A stretch of 64,000 nucleotides of DNA from M2408 sp040386975 (GTDB lineage: Bacteria > Bacteroidota > Bacteroidia > Flavobacteriales_D > Crocinitomicaceae): contig JAZKEO010000024.1 in assembly GCA_040386975.1 (NCBI GenBank), forward strand, positions 1 to 64,000, given 5' to 3'. The notes below the pieces were generated by a model. That model did not search any database. It saw only the letters and a program-made list of their open reading frames with translations, and had not been told where the DNA came from. Numbering within the stretch: position 1 is the stretch's first letter; every line of letters starts with the position of its first letter. Shown here piece after piece: positions 54,370 through 62,762 of the stretch. The position numbers were made by a program, and so were the translations under genes.

Positions 54370-54696
54370 ATGGAAATAAGAAGAGACGTTTTTCAAGCTA
54401 TTGCCGATCCAACACGTAGGGCAATTATCACTTTGATAGCTTTAAAAGCAATGACTCCAAATGCACTTGCAGAACATTTTGACACGAGCAGACAAGCAGT
54501 TTCAAAGCATATCAAAATTCTTACGGAGTGCGAAATCGTTCGGAAACAAATTTCAGGACGTGAGATTTACTATCATTTTAATCCAAACAAAATGAAAGAA
54601 ATCGATGTTTGGCTTGAACGATTTAGATCGATTTGGGAAGATCGATTTAATCAACTTGACGATGTATTATTAACACTTAAAAAAGATAAAAAATGA
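54370..54696 (+). CDS. ArsR/SmtB-type HTH transcriptional regulator
   Basis: 108 residues: QAIADPTRRAIITLIALKAMTPNALAEHFDTSRQAVSKHIKIL is the winged-helix DNA-binding region (cited as about residues 11-53), followed by the wing EIVRKQISGREIYYHFNP. There are no clustered Cys or His metal ligands. This matches the metal-independent subgroup that sits next to AHSA1/SRPBCC proteins. It overlaps the SRPBCC-VOC gene by 4 bp, so the two are co-translated. It is likely an autorepressor. Confidence 0.95.
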   Translation: MEIRRDVFQAIADPTRRAIITLIALKAMTPNALAEHFDTSRQAVSKHIKILTECEIVRKQISGREIYYHFNPNKMKEIDVWLERFRSIWEDRFNQLDDVLLTLKKDKK

Positions 54697-55658
54697 ACAA
54701 AAATTTAGAATTTGTATTTAATGTTAACAAAGTTAACAACAGTATAAATATAAAACGTGAATTTAACGCTAACATAGAATTAACATGGGAAGCGTGGACT
54801 AATCCTGAAATTCTTGATCTATGGTGGGCACCAAAACCATATCAAAATAAAACAAAATCATTGGATTTTAGAGAGGGTGGAATGTGGCTTTATTCTATGA
54901 TTAGTCCAAAAGGTGAAATACATTGGTGTAAAGCAGAATATAAAACTATTGAGCACCAAAAAGAATATTCTTATATTGATAATTTTTGTGATGAAAATGG
55001 AAATGTAACAGAAAATTTTCCAAACTCACTTTGGTCAAATGTTTTTAATGCTTCAGGAGATAAAACAACAGTAAATATCACCATTAAGTACGATGATTTA
55101 AAGACACTTGAAAAAGTTATCGAAGTTGGATTTAAAGAAGGATTTTGTATGGCAATGGAAAATTTAGACCAATACATTGAAGCGAAATTCAAACTTCGTA
55201 AACAAAATAAAACCAACAACATAGCAAGAGTATCAAGTTATTTGAACTTTGACGGAAAAACGGAAGAAGCATTTTTATTTTACAAAAATGTTTTCAAAAC
55301 AGAATTCATAGGAAAAGGAATTCAGCGTTTTGGTGATATTCCTTCAGATACTGGACATCCACCTATTGCCGAAGAAATTAAAGACTTGGTATTACATGTT
55401 GAATTACCAATAACTGGAAACCACATTTTAATGGGAACTGATGCTCCAAAAGAAATGGGCTTTACTTTAACAAAAGGAAACAATATGCACCTTTGTATTG
55501 AACCTGAAACAAGAGAAGAGGCTGACCGATTATTTAAATTACTTTCTGAAGATGGTAATGTTACAATGCCTATGGAAGATATGTTTTTTGGAGCCTATTT
55601 CGGAGAGTTTTCCGATAAGTTTGGAATTAACTGGATGATTAACTTTCAAAATAAATAA
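54693..55658 (+). CDS. SRPBCC (AHSA1)-VOC fusion protein
   Basis: 321 residues with two domains. Residues 18-165 are an AHSA1/SRPBCC lipid-pocket fold (INIKREFNANIELTWEAWTN, LWWAPKPYQNKTKSLDFREG). Residues 178-321 are a PhnB-like VOC domain (ARVSSYLNFDGKTEEAFLFY, GFTLTKGNNMHLCIEPET, FFGAYFGEFSDKFGINWMIN). These are often separate genes downstream of an ArsR regulator, and here they are fused. The ligand is unknown. It overlaps the regulator gene by 4 bp and a strong terminator follows. Confidence 0.9.
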   Translation: MNKNLEFVFNVNKVNNSINIKREFNANIELTWEAWTNPEILDLWWAPKPYQNKTKSLDFREGGMWLYSMISPKGEIHWCKAEYKTIEHQKEYSYIDNFCDENGNVTENFPNSLWSNVFNASGDKTTVNITIKYDDLKTLEKVIEVGFKEGFCMAMENLDQYIEAKFKLRKQNKTNNIARVSSYLNFDGKTEEAFLFYKNVFKTEFIGKGIQRFGDIPSDTGHPPIAEEIKDLVLHVELPITGNHILMGTDAPKEMGFTLTKGNNMHLCIEPETREEADRLFKLLSEDGNVTMPMEDMFFGAYFGEFSDKFGINWMINFQNK

Positions 55659-55689
55659 GTCACACTTAATTAAAACCCTAATGTTATAC

Positions 55690-55725
55690 AAAAAAGGCGA
55701 TTTCAAAATTGAAATCGCCTTTTTT
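55690..55725. terminator. Bidirectional terminator
   Basis: AAAAAAGGCGATTTCAA pairs with the right side ending in GAAATCGCCTTTTTT. Poly-A and poly-T flanks allow termination on both strands, serving the SRPBCC-VOC gene and the convergent gene at 55745. It is close in sequence to the terminator at 43541-43573. Confidence 0.9.
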
Positions 55726-55744
55726 GATACTTTAAATTATGTAT

Positions 55745-56515
55745 TCAAAAAATCTTATATCCATTCCACTCACGGTTTTCTTTGTTGAAAAAGAAAATAT
55801 GATTGTTAGCATAAGAAATATTAAAATTCTCAATTCCTTCGTAATATCCGTCTAAAGAAATAGCAATTTCGCTCACAGTTTTCCCAGTTTTTTCATTAAT
55901 TAAAACAACTTTTGAATCTGCATGATTGAAAACACCTAATTCATATCCTTTAATTCCAGTGTGGAAAATGCTACGTGTGTTATACATATCGTAATTCGAA
56001 TATAAGTCTGTATTTTTAATTAATTTTGATTTTTTCTTTCCAGCTTTAAAAACTGAAATTCCGCCTGAACCAAGGATATAAACTTTTCCTTTATTGAAAC
56101 AAGCTACATCGTTTGCCTCCATTCCATAAGCAAAACTTTCAGAGTTTATTTGCAAAGGAAAACCAGAATTATCTAAATAAAATTTACCTGAACCTTCGTT
56201 ATTATATAAAATTCCTTCCAAACATTTTTGTGCAGGATTATACCAAAAACCTCGTAAATCACCCCCAATTTCTGCAGAAAAAATTGATTTACCCGTCGTG
56301 TTATGAACTTCAATTGGATAATGCATATTTCCAGCAAAAACTGAATAATAAATGTTCTTTTCAGGATTAAAAGCAACCCCCAAACCATTATTCCCATCTG
56401 ATGATTCTATTACAAGTGAAATATCTTGTACAGGATTCTGAATTGGTGCTTGAGCTACGACAAACTGAGTCAACAGTAAGAAAGTCAAACAAACTAAATT
56501 AAATTTTGTTTTCAT
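55745..56515 (-). CDS. Secreted propeller-like protein of unknown function
   Basis: 256 residues with a signal peptide (QFVVAQAPI). Repeats such as GVAFNPEKNIYYSVFAGNMH, VACFNKGKVYILGSGGISVF and KVVLINEKTGKTVSEIAISL suggest a small beta-propeller of about five blades. No catalytic site is recognised. A -7 box TATATTTG lies at 56543-56550 on the minus strand, 27 nt before the ATG. The gene is single and convergent with the SRPBCC-VOC gene. Confidence 0.7.
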   Translation of the reverse strand: MKTKFNLVCLTFLLLTQFVVAQAPIQNPVQDISLVIESSDGNNGLGVAFNPEKNIYYSVFAGNMHYPIEVHNTTGKSIFSAEIGGDLRGFWYNPAQKCLEGILYNNEGSGKFYLDNSGFPLQINSESFAYGMEANDVACFNKGKVYILGSGGISVFKAGKKKSKLIKNTDLYSNYDMYNTRSIFHTGIKGYELGVFNHADSKVVLINEKTGKTVSEIAISLDGYYEGIENFNISYANNHIFFFNKENREWNGYKIF

Positions 56516-56685
56516 CTTTTAGAGTTTTTAGGGTTAATAAATCAAATATAATCATTTTTTCTAACAACTAATCTTATGAAAATAAAAATAAGACATTTGC
56601 CTTAGTGAATATTTTAATTTACATCACACTTTCAGAAAAAATATTTAACTTCGCAAAAATTAAAAAGAGCCTTAAAAAAATTGAT

Positions 56686-58077
56686 ATGAATTACGACATT
56701 ATAGTTATTGGAAGTGGTCCTGGTGGATATGTTACAGCAATTAGAGCTTCACAATTAGGTTTAAAAACTGCTATTGTAGAAAAAGAATCTTTGGGTGGAA
56801 TTTGTTTAAATTGGGGATGTATTCCTACAAAAGCATTGTTAAAAAGTGCAAATGTGTATGAATATTTGACTCATGCAAAAGATTACGGAATCACGGTTGA
56901 AGGAGCAAGTGCTGATTTTAACGCAATGATAGAAAGAAGTCGTGGTGTTGCTGGAGGAATGTCTGCAGGAATTCAATTTTTGATGAAAAAAAATAAAATT
57001 GATGTTTTAAAAGGTCACGGACAAGTTGCTGCAGGTAAAAAAGTAATTGTTACTGCTGAAGATGGTACAAAAAGTGAATTTACTGCAAACAAAGGAATCA
57101 TTTTAGCTACTGGAGCTCGTTCAAGACAATTGCCAAATTTAATGCAAGATGGTGTTAAAATTATCGGTTACCGTGAGGCAATGTCTTTGAAAACACAACC
57201 AAAAAAATTAGTTGTTGTAGGTTCAGGAGCAATTGGTGTTGAATTTGCTTATTTTTACAATGCAATTGGAACAGAAGTTACTGTTGTTGAGTTCATGCCA
57301 AATGTTGTTCCGGTTGAAGATGAAGAGGTTTCTAAACAATTAGAAAAATCCTTAAAAAAATCAGGAATTAAAATCATGACAAATTCTTCAGTTGAATCTG
57401 TTGACACGAAAGGAAATGGTTGTGTTGTTACAGTTAAAACAGAAAAAGGAGAAGAAAAAATCGAATGTGATGTTGTTTTATCAGCAGTTGGAATCGAAAC
57501 AAATTTAGAGAATTTAGGTCTTGAAACTGTTGGAATCGCAACAGATAAAGGTCGCGTTTTAGTAAACGAATATTACCAAACAAATATCCCAGGATATTAT
57601 GCAATTGGCGACATCGTTCCAGGTCCTGCATTGGCACACGTTGCTTCAGCAGAAGGAATTATTTGTGTTGAGCAAATTGCAGGACACCATCCAGAACCAT
57701 TAGATTACGGAAATATCCCAGGTTGTACCTATTGTTCTCCAGAAGTTGCTTCTGTTGGTTTAACAGAAAAAGCATGTAAAGAACAAGGTTTGGACATCAA
57801 AATTGGTAAATTCCCTTTCTCAGCTTCAGGAAAAGCAAGTGCTGCTGGAGCAAAAGATGGTTTTGTGAAATTAATTTTCGATGCAAAATACGGTGAACTT
57901 TTAGGAGCTCACATGATTGGTGCAAACGTAACTGAAATGATTGCTGAAATCGTTGCTATTCGTAAATTAGAAGTAACTGGTGAAGCCTTAATCAAAACTG
58001 TTCACCCTCATCCTACTATGTCGGAAGCGATTATGGAAGCGGCGGCAGCGGCTTATGGTGAAGTGATTCATTTGTAA
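56686..58077 (+). CDS. lpdA: Dihydrolipoyl dehydrogenase
   Basis: E3 component of the 2-oxoacid dehydrogenase complexes: reoxidises dihydrolipoamide with FAD and NAD+. The ATG at 56686 gives MNYDIIVIGSGPGGYVTAIR, the expected FAD-binding start; an in-frame TTG-like start at 56605 would add 27 unlikely residues. The 463-residue protein has the redox disulfide C40/C45 in GGICLNWGCIPTKAL, an NAD-binding GSGAIGVEFAYFYNAIG, and the catalytic His in VHPHPTMSEA. A -7-like TAACTTCG lies at 56646-56653. No E1 or E2 genes are adjacent. Confidence 0.97.
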   Translation: MNYDIIVIGSGPGGYVTAIRASQLGLKTAIVEKESLGGICLNWGCIPTKALLKSANVYEYLTHAKDYGITVEGASADFNAMIERSRGVAGGMSAGIQFLMKKNKIDVLKGHGQVAAGKKVIVTAEDGTKSEFTANKGIILATGARSRQLPNLMQDGVKIIGYREAMSLKTQPKKLVVVGSGAIGVEFAYFYNAIGTEVTVVEFMPNVVPVEDEEVSKQLEKSLKKSGIKIMTNSSVESVDTKGNGCVVTVKTEKGEEKIECDVVLSAVGIETNLENLGLETVGIATDKGRVLVNEYYQTNIPGYYAIGDIVPGPALAHVASAEGIICVEQIAGHHPEPLDYGNIPGCTYCSPEVASVGLTEKACKEQGLDIKIGKFPFSASGKASAAGAKDGFVKLIFDAKYGELLGAHMIGANVTEMIAEIVAIRKLEVTGEALIKTVHPHPTMSEAIMEAAAAAYGEVIHL

Positions 58078-58100
58078 GAAATAAAATTCTAAAAATTGGA

Positions 58101-58130
58101 AACGACTATCTTTTGGTAGTCGTTTTTTTT
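58101..58130 (+). terminator. Terminator of lpdA
   Basis: AACGACTA / TAGTCGTT stem with an 8-nt loop and eight Ts. The T-run overlaps the stop codon of the convergent radical SAM gene. Confidence 0.88.
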
Positions 58131-60327
58131 ATATCACAATCAAACCGTAATCTCTTAACTGTGCAACTGTAAAACCTTTCCAAAAAACATCAAAATCTCC
58201 CAATTTTTTTTTTGTAAAATCTTCTTGAATTCTTTCAAAAGTTAATGCTGATTTTGACGAAACAGAAATCTGATTCAGTAAATCAACTAACCATTTACCC
58301 AAATCTGCTTTCACATTGATTTCTACGTCTTCTTTTTTTGTACAAAAAATTAATGAAGACATATTGGAGATTTTTCCTTTTTTTGTCTTTGTATAGAAAC
58401 GAATAACTGGTTTAGTTCCAGTCCAAATTACTTTTGAAGTGGCTTTAATTTCTTTATCTTCTGAAACATCAATTGCTCTTTCAATGTAGTTTTTCGGAAT
58501 CAATGTTCTTGGCACTTTAAAATCAAACCATTTTTGTAAAGGAAGTTCAAATCCAATTCCATGCATGTAATTAAACAAAGACTTTTTCAAACCTTCGCTG
58601 AAATCTTCGTGCTTACAACCTGTTGGATCTTCATGATACAAATCGTTATTAGCAAAAGTTCCCACTTCAAGATTTGTACGGATAACGTGGTATTTTTCTG
58701 GATTCAAACCAACGGGACTATGAGCTGTCATCGCAAATTGATGCCAAAATCCCGATTGAATTGCTCCGATTTCAATTAATTGCCTCACCGTTTCTAATGA
58801 ATCAATTGTTTCTTGTTCGGTTTGTGTAGGAAAACCATACATCAAATAAGCATGAACCATGATTCCTGCTTGTGTGAAATTATCGGCAACTTTTGCAACT
58901 TGCGAAACAGTTACACCTTTGTCTATTAATCTCAACAACCTATCAGAAGCAACTTCCAAACCTCCAGAAATAGCAATACAACCTGAAAAAGCTAACAATT
59001 TACATAAATCGTAGGTAAAACTTTTCTCAAAACGAATATTTGTCCACCAAACAACTGTCAAATCTCGGCGTATAATTTCTAAAGCTAAATCACGCATCAA
59101 GGCTGGAGGTGCGGCTTCATCAACAAAATGAAAACCATTATTTCCTGTTTGCAAAATCAATTCTTCAATTCTATCAACTAAAATATTCGCCGTTGTAGCT
59201 TGATAAGTTTGAATGTAGTCCAACGAAATGTCACAAAACGTACATTTCCCCCAATAGCAACCATGAGCTAAAGTCAATTTATTCCATCTACCGTCGTTCC
59301 AAAGTCTATGCATCGGATTTGCGATCTCAATAACAGAAAGGTATTTATCCAAAGGTAAATCTGAATAATCAGGCGTACCGACATCTTTTTGTTTAAAATC
59401 TGGAGACATGGAAGCATTGTAATACTTTACTTCATCTCCCTCGAGGCAAAAAGTTCGCTTTAAGTTCTGAACTGCTCGTTCTCCTCTTAAGGATTCCAAT
59501 AAATTCAAGATTGGAGCTTCACCATCATCTAAGGTTATGAAATCGAAAAATGAAAATACGCGAACATCACTCAATGAACGCAATTCAGTATTGGCATAAC
59601 CGCCACCCAAAGTCACTTTTATTTCGGGATGATTTTTTTTAATCCATTGTCCACATTTAAAAGCACTGTACAAATTTCCAGGAAAAGGAACTGAAATAGC
59701 AACTAAAGTTGGTTTTTCTTTTTCGATTTTATCTTTTAATAAATCCAATAATAAATCGTCGATGTAAGTATTTTCTTGATTTAAAGCGGTGTTTAATTCA
59801 CTAAAAGACGAAGCCGATCTTCCCAAACGTTCAGCATAACGACTAAATCCAAAATGTGGATCGATAGCTTCAATGATTAAATCCGAAAAATCTTCTAAAT
59901 AAAGAGTTGCTAAATGGCGAGCTTTATCGCGAATTCCCATAGTTCCAAAAGCCCATTCCAAATCTTCCAATTGAGCAAAACGGGAAGCTTCTGGCAAATA
60001 ATTTCGCTCACTAATCAAATGTGCTAAAGTTGGATTTTTATCGTGAAGAAAAGAAATTACTGCATCAATCGTTTTGATGTATTCATTCTTTAGTTTAACA
60101 ATTCGCTGAGAGTTTGAAGATAATTCAACTGTTTTCTTTTCAATAGTATCAAAAACAGCCTGCAAACCTTCTTTTGAAAAAAGTTTCAAAATCACTTCAA
60201 TTCCCAAATCGGTTTGATAGGATTCAATATGTTTTGTATTCAAAAAGCCTTTTAAATAAGCCGTCGCAGGATATGGCGTATTTAGTTGTGTAAATGGTGG
60301 CGTTATAAAAAATACTTTTTGCTTCAA
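58129..60327 (-). CDS. B12-binding radical SAM protein
   Basis: 732 residues if started at the TTG at 60327 (MKQKVFFITPPFTQLNTPYP). A TTG seven codons upstream (60348) is also open, and no ATG exists nearby. The N-terminal part is a B12-binding-like Rossmann region (LVAISVPFPGNLYSAFKCG). The radical SAM cluster motif is LAHGCYWGKCTFC (CxxxxCxxC-like, with GCYWGKCTFC binding 4Fe-4S). It resembles uncharacterised members that act on lipids, hopanoids or cofactors. The substrate is unknown. It is probably monocistronic. Confidence 0.85.
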   Translation of the reverse strand: MKQKVFFITPPFTQLNTPYPATAYLKGFLNTKHIESYQTDLGIEVILKLFSKEGLQAVFDTIEKKTVELSSNSQRIVKLKNEYIKTIDAVISFLHDKNPTLAHLISERNYLPEASRFAQLEDLEWAFGTMGIRDKARHLATLYLEDFSDLIIEAIDPHFGFSRYAERLGRSASSFSELNTALNQENTYIDDLLLDLLKDKIEKEKPTLVAISVPFPGNLYSAFKCGQWIKKNHPEIKVTLGGGYANTELRSLSDVRVFSFFDFITLDDGEAPILNLLESLRGERAVQNLKRTFCLEGDEVKYYNASMSPDFKQKDVGTPDYSDLPLDKYLSVIEIANPMHRLWNDGRWNKLTLAHGCYWGKCTFCDISLDYIQTYQATTANILVDRIEELILQTGNNGFHFVDEAAPPALMRDLALEIIRRDLTVVWWTNIRFEKSFTYDLCKLLAFSGCIAISGGLEVASDRLLRLIDKGVTVSQVAKVADNFTQAGIMVHAYLMYGFPTQTEQETIDSLETVRQLIEIGAIQSGFWHQFAMTAHSPVGLNPEKYHVIRTNLEVGTFANNDLYHEDPTGCKHEDFSEGLKKSLFNYMHGIGFELPLQKWFDFKVPRTLIPKNYIERAIDVSEDKEIKATSKVIWTGTKPVIRFYTKTKKGKISNMSSLIFCTKKEDVEINVKADLGKWLVDLLNQISVSSKSALTFERIQEDFTKKKLGDFDVFWKGFTVAQLRDYGLIVI

Positions 60328-60454
60328 AATGACTTTATTTGGTCTCAAATATCGAGTTTTTTCTTTAGAAAATTAAATAAATAGCTTTTAAACTTTTTTC
60401 TTCTTAAAACATTTTTGCTACATTTATACTTTTCTTTCCAAATAAAATCAAACC

Positions 60455-60976
60455 ATGAAAAGTCTAACAAAATTTTTATCAGCCATTTTACTTTGCACTT
60501 TTATTATTTCTTGCTCTAACTCCGGAAATGAAATCAGCGATAATATAAAAAAGGAAGATGCAATTTCCAAAACAGAACTCGATAAAGTATGTTGGATGAT
60601 AGGTACTTGGGAAAATAAAGAAAATGGCGTTACAACGACTGAAAATTGGAGAAACGTGGATAAAAAAACCTTGATAGGTGTAAGTTTTTCGATATTAAAA
60701 AATGATACTATTTCCTTTGAATCAATTAGTATTCAAGAAATTGATTCAAAGTTGTATTATATTCCTCTTGTAAAAGGTCAAAACGATAATAAACCAGTCA
60801 AATTTGAACTTCAATCCTCGACTGAAAAGCAGGTTGTTTTTGTGAATTTGAAACACGATTTTCCTCAAAAAATCACTTATAATAAAATTACAAAAGATTC
60901 TTTGTACGCGGAAATTCAGGGTAAAATTCAAGGGAAAGAAAGAACAATTGGCTTTCCTTTAAAAAGAAAAAAATAA
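60455..60976 (+). CDS. DUF6265-type lipoprotein
   Basis: 173 residues. The lipobox FIISC puts the lipidated Cys at residue 20. The mature domain has the DUF6265 pattern: WMIGTWENKENGVTTTENW, KTLIGVSFSILKNDT, SISIQEIDSKLYYIP and VNLKHDFPQKITY, a lipocalin-like beta-barrel. Family function is unknown. It converges on the metallophosphoesterase gene with only 2 nt between stops, and no separate terminator fits between them. Confidence 0.87.
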   Translation: MKSLTKFLSAILLCTFIISCSNSGNEISDNIKKEDAISKTELDKVCWMIGTWENKENGVTTTENWRNVDKKTLIGVSFSILKNDTISFESISIQEIDSKLYYIPLVKGQNDNKPVKFELQSSTEKQVVFVNLKHDFPQKITYNKITKDSLYAEIQGKIQGKERTIGFPLKRKK

Positions 60977-60978
60977 GC

Positions 60979-61896
60979 TTACTTCACTTCGATAATTTCT
61001 TTTTTACTAAAATACATTTTCTCAACATCAAAATCAATTCTTCCAAGGTTCAAACCTGCCCAACCAACTTGGTTGATTAAAGTGATTTTTCCTTCTGAAT
61101 TTAACATTTGAGTTGGTTTCTCAAGAAAAGTATGTGTGTGTCCTCCAATTATTAAATCTATACCTGAAGTTTTTTGTGCCAAAACTTTGTCAGAAACTTT
61201 ATCGTTCAAATATTCATAACCCAAATGCGAAAGACAGATAATTAAATCACATTTTTCCTTTTTTAAAGCTGAAACCATTTCCTGTGCGATTTCAATCGGA
61301 TTCAAATAAACTGTTTCGCCGAATAAATTATCTGGTACAAGGGATTTTAATTCAACACCCAAGCCAAAAATTCCAATTTTTAAGCCTCCTTTTTTGAAAA
61401 TCTTGTATTTTTCGGTTTGTCCATCAAGAATGGTGTTTTTAAAATCGTAATTGGAACATAAAAATGGAAAATTGGCGTGAACTTTTGCTTTTGAGAAACC
61501 TTCCATTGAACCATCAAAATCGTGATTCCCCATGGTAGCCGCATCGTAATGCATTTTCGTCATGACTTTCATTTCCAATTCGCCACCATAACGATTAAAA
61601 TATGGCGTACCTTGAAAAATATCTCCCGCATCTAAAAGTAAAACATTTTCCTCTTCCGATCTAATTTTTTTGATAATGTCGTAACGTTTAGCAACTCCTC
61701 CTTGATTCGGGAATTTTGAGTGATTCGCAGGAAAAGGATCAATATTTGAATGTGTGTCGTTGGTATGTAAAATCGTCAATTTTGTACTCTTTTTTGATTC
61801 TAAAAGGAAGTTTGAATTAGCCGAAAAAACTGAATTACTCAATCCAACTGCCAATCCCGACAAAACTGATTTTTTTATAAATTCTTTTCTATCCAT
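60979..61896 (-). CDS. 5'-nucleotidase N-terminal (metallophosphoesterase) protein
   Basis: 305 residues. A Tat-like signal (MDRKEFIKKSVLSGLAVGL) precedes a calcineurin-like phosphoesterase: D47 and H49 in HTNDTHS, D90 and D93 in LLDAGDIFQ, N125/H126/D127 in MGNHDFDG, and GGHTHTF. These are the di-metal ligands of UshA-type 5'-nucleotidases. The C-terminal substrate domain of such enzymes is missing here and is encoded separately by the gene 119 nt upstream (62016-62747). The two proteins probably form the working enzyme at the cell surface or periplasm. Confidence 0.9.
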   Translation of the reverse strand: MDRKEFIKKSVLSGLAVGLSNSVFSANSNFLLESKKSTKLTILHTNDTHSNIDPFPANHSKFPNQGGVAKRYDIIKKIRSEEENVLLLDAGDIFQGTPYFNRYGGELEMKVMTKMHYDAATMGNHDFDGSMEGFSKAKVHANFPFLCSNYDFKNTILDGQTEKYKIFKKGGLKIGIFGLGVELKSLVPDNLFGETVYLNPIEIAQEMVSALKKEKCDLIICLSHLGYEYLNDKVSDKVLAQKTSGIDLIIGGHTHTFLEKPTQMLNSEGKITLINQVGWAGLNLGRIDFDVEKMYFSKKEIIEVK

Positions 61897-61899
61897 AAT

Positions 61900-62015
61900 T
61901 TTAGACTTAAGACTACAAGATAAAAGACATAAGACTTTATTTCATGTAGGAAATTAATTTCACTTTCAACTCTTCACCTTTAACTCTTCACTCTTAGTTT
62001 TTCACTCTTCACTTC
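61900..62015. repeat. Degenerate heptamer repeat tract
   Basis: A tract of pyrimidine-rich units such as CTCTTCACCTTTAACTCTTC and CTCTTCACTTCTC, plus AGACATAAGAC near 61926. On the minus strand it reads as GAAGAGTGAAA-like heptamers. It ends by the sequence AATGTAGAATTGAGAAT (minus strand, inside the start of the neighbouring gene's tail), which also occurs at 14354. Confidence 0.5.
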
Positions 62016-62747
62016 TCATTGAATTCTCAATTCTACATTATTCTTTAAAACTTTCTCTTTTTTCAAATATTCAATAAAAACATCTCTCAATAAAAGATTG
62101 GTGAAATTTACTTCAATTTTTTCAGAAAAAAAATCTGCTTTATCACCACCGTTAAGTAAATAATCTGATGTAACAATCCAAAAATCTTCATTTTGAAAAG
62201 TTTGCTTTTCAGCGTTTAAAACATCATTCCCATTAAGCGAAAATCCCGCTATTGGATGCCCATTTGATTCTTTTAACCATTTCTGAATCAAAGACATTGA
62301 ACTCGCTTTCATTTTTACCACAACAAGCTGATTATCGAAAGGCAAAACTTTAAAAACATCACCCAACGTTAAATTCCCTTTGTTTAACGTTGAACGCATT
62401 CCTCCAAAGTTTAAAATGCAAACAATGTTCGATTTTGAAGTAGAATTAAATGTTTGAGTAACTAATGTCTTTCCTCTTTCAAGCATCGCATCTGCCAATA
62501 AATTTCCTAAATTGGAATTTGGTCGTGCGGGAATAAAATCTACTTCTGCAGAACCTAATAGTTCATTCATTTCCTTATCTAAGACAACTTTATAGGGCTG
62601 AACAATTGAATCGACAATATTGCTTTGGTAATCTGAGTTTTTAAGCGGAATAACATTCGCTTGAACAGTTTTATGCAATGCAAAAGAGCAAGCTGTTAAG
62701 CCTGCTCCTAAGATTAATATAAATAGAAATTTAATGTTTTGAAACAT
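62016..62747 (-). CDS. 5'-nucleotidase C-terminal domain lipoprotein
   Basis: 243 residues. The lipobox GLTAC gives a lipidated Cys20. The rest is the C-terminal domain of UshA-type nucleotidases: SNLGNLLADAMLERGK, ILNFGGMRSTLNKGNLTLGDVFKVLPFDNQLV (cited as about residues 110-141) and WIVTSDYLLNGGDKADFF, which bind the nucleoside. It lacks the metallophosphoesterase half, which is encoded by the next gene. The arrangement is a natural two-gene split of one enzyme. The endonuclease I gene ends 15 nt upstream, so all three may be transcribed together. Confidence 0.9.
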   Translation of the reverse strand: MFQNIKFLFILILGAGLTACSFALHKTVQANVIPLKNSDYQSNIVDSIVQPYKVVLDKEMNELLGSAEVDFIPARPNSNLGNLLADAMLERGKTLVTQTFNSTSKSNIVCILNFGGMRSTLNKGNLTLGDVFKVLPFDNQLVVVKMKASSMSLIQKWLKESNGHPIAGFSLNGNDVLNAEKQTFQNEDFWIVTSDYLLNGGDKADFFSEKIEVNFTNLLLRDVFIEYLKKEKVLKNNVELRIQ

Positions 62748-62762
62748 TTTTCTTTTTTAAAT

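Noticed and set aside
56605..56685. N-terminal extension of lpdA
   Set aside because: The extra 27 residues do not match the family, and the FAD-binding start follows the ATG at 56686 directly.
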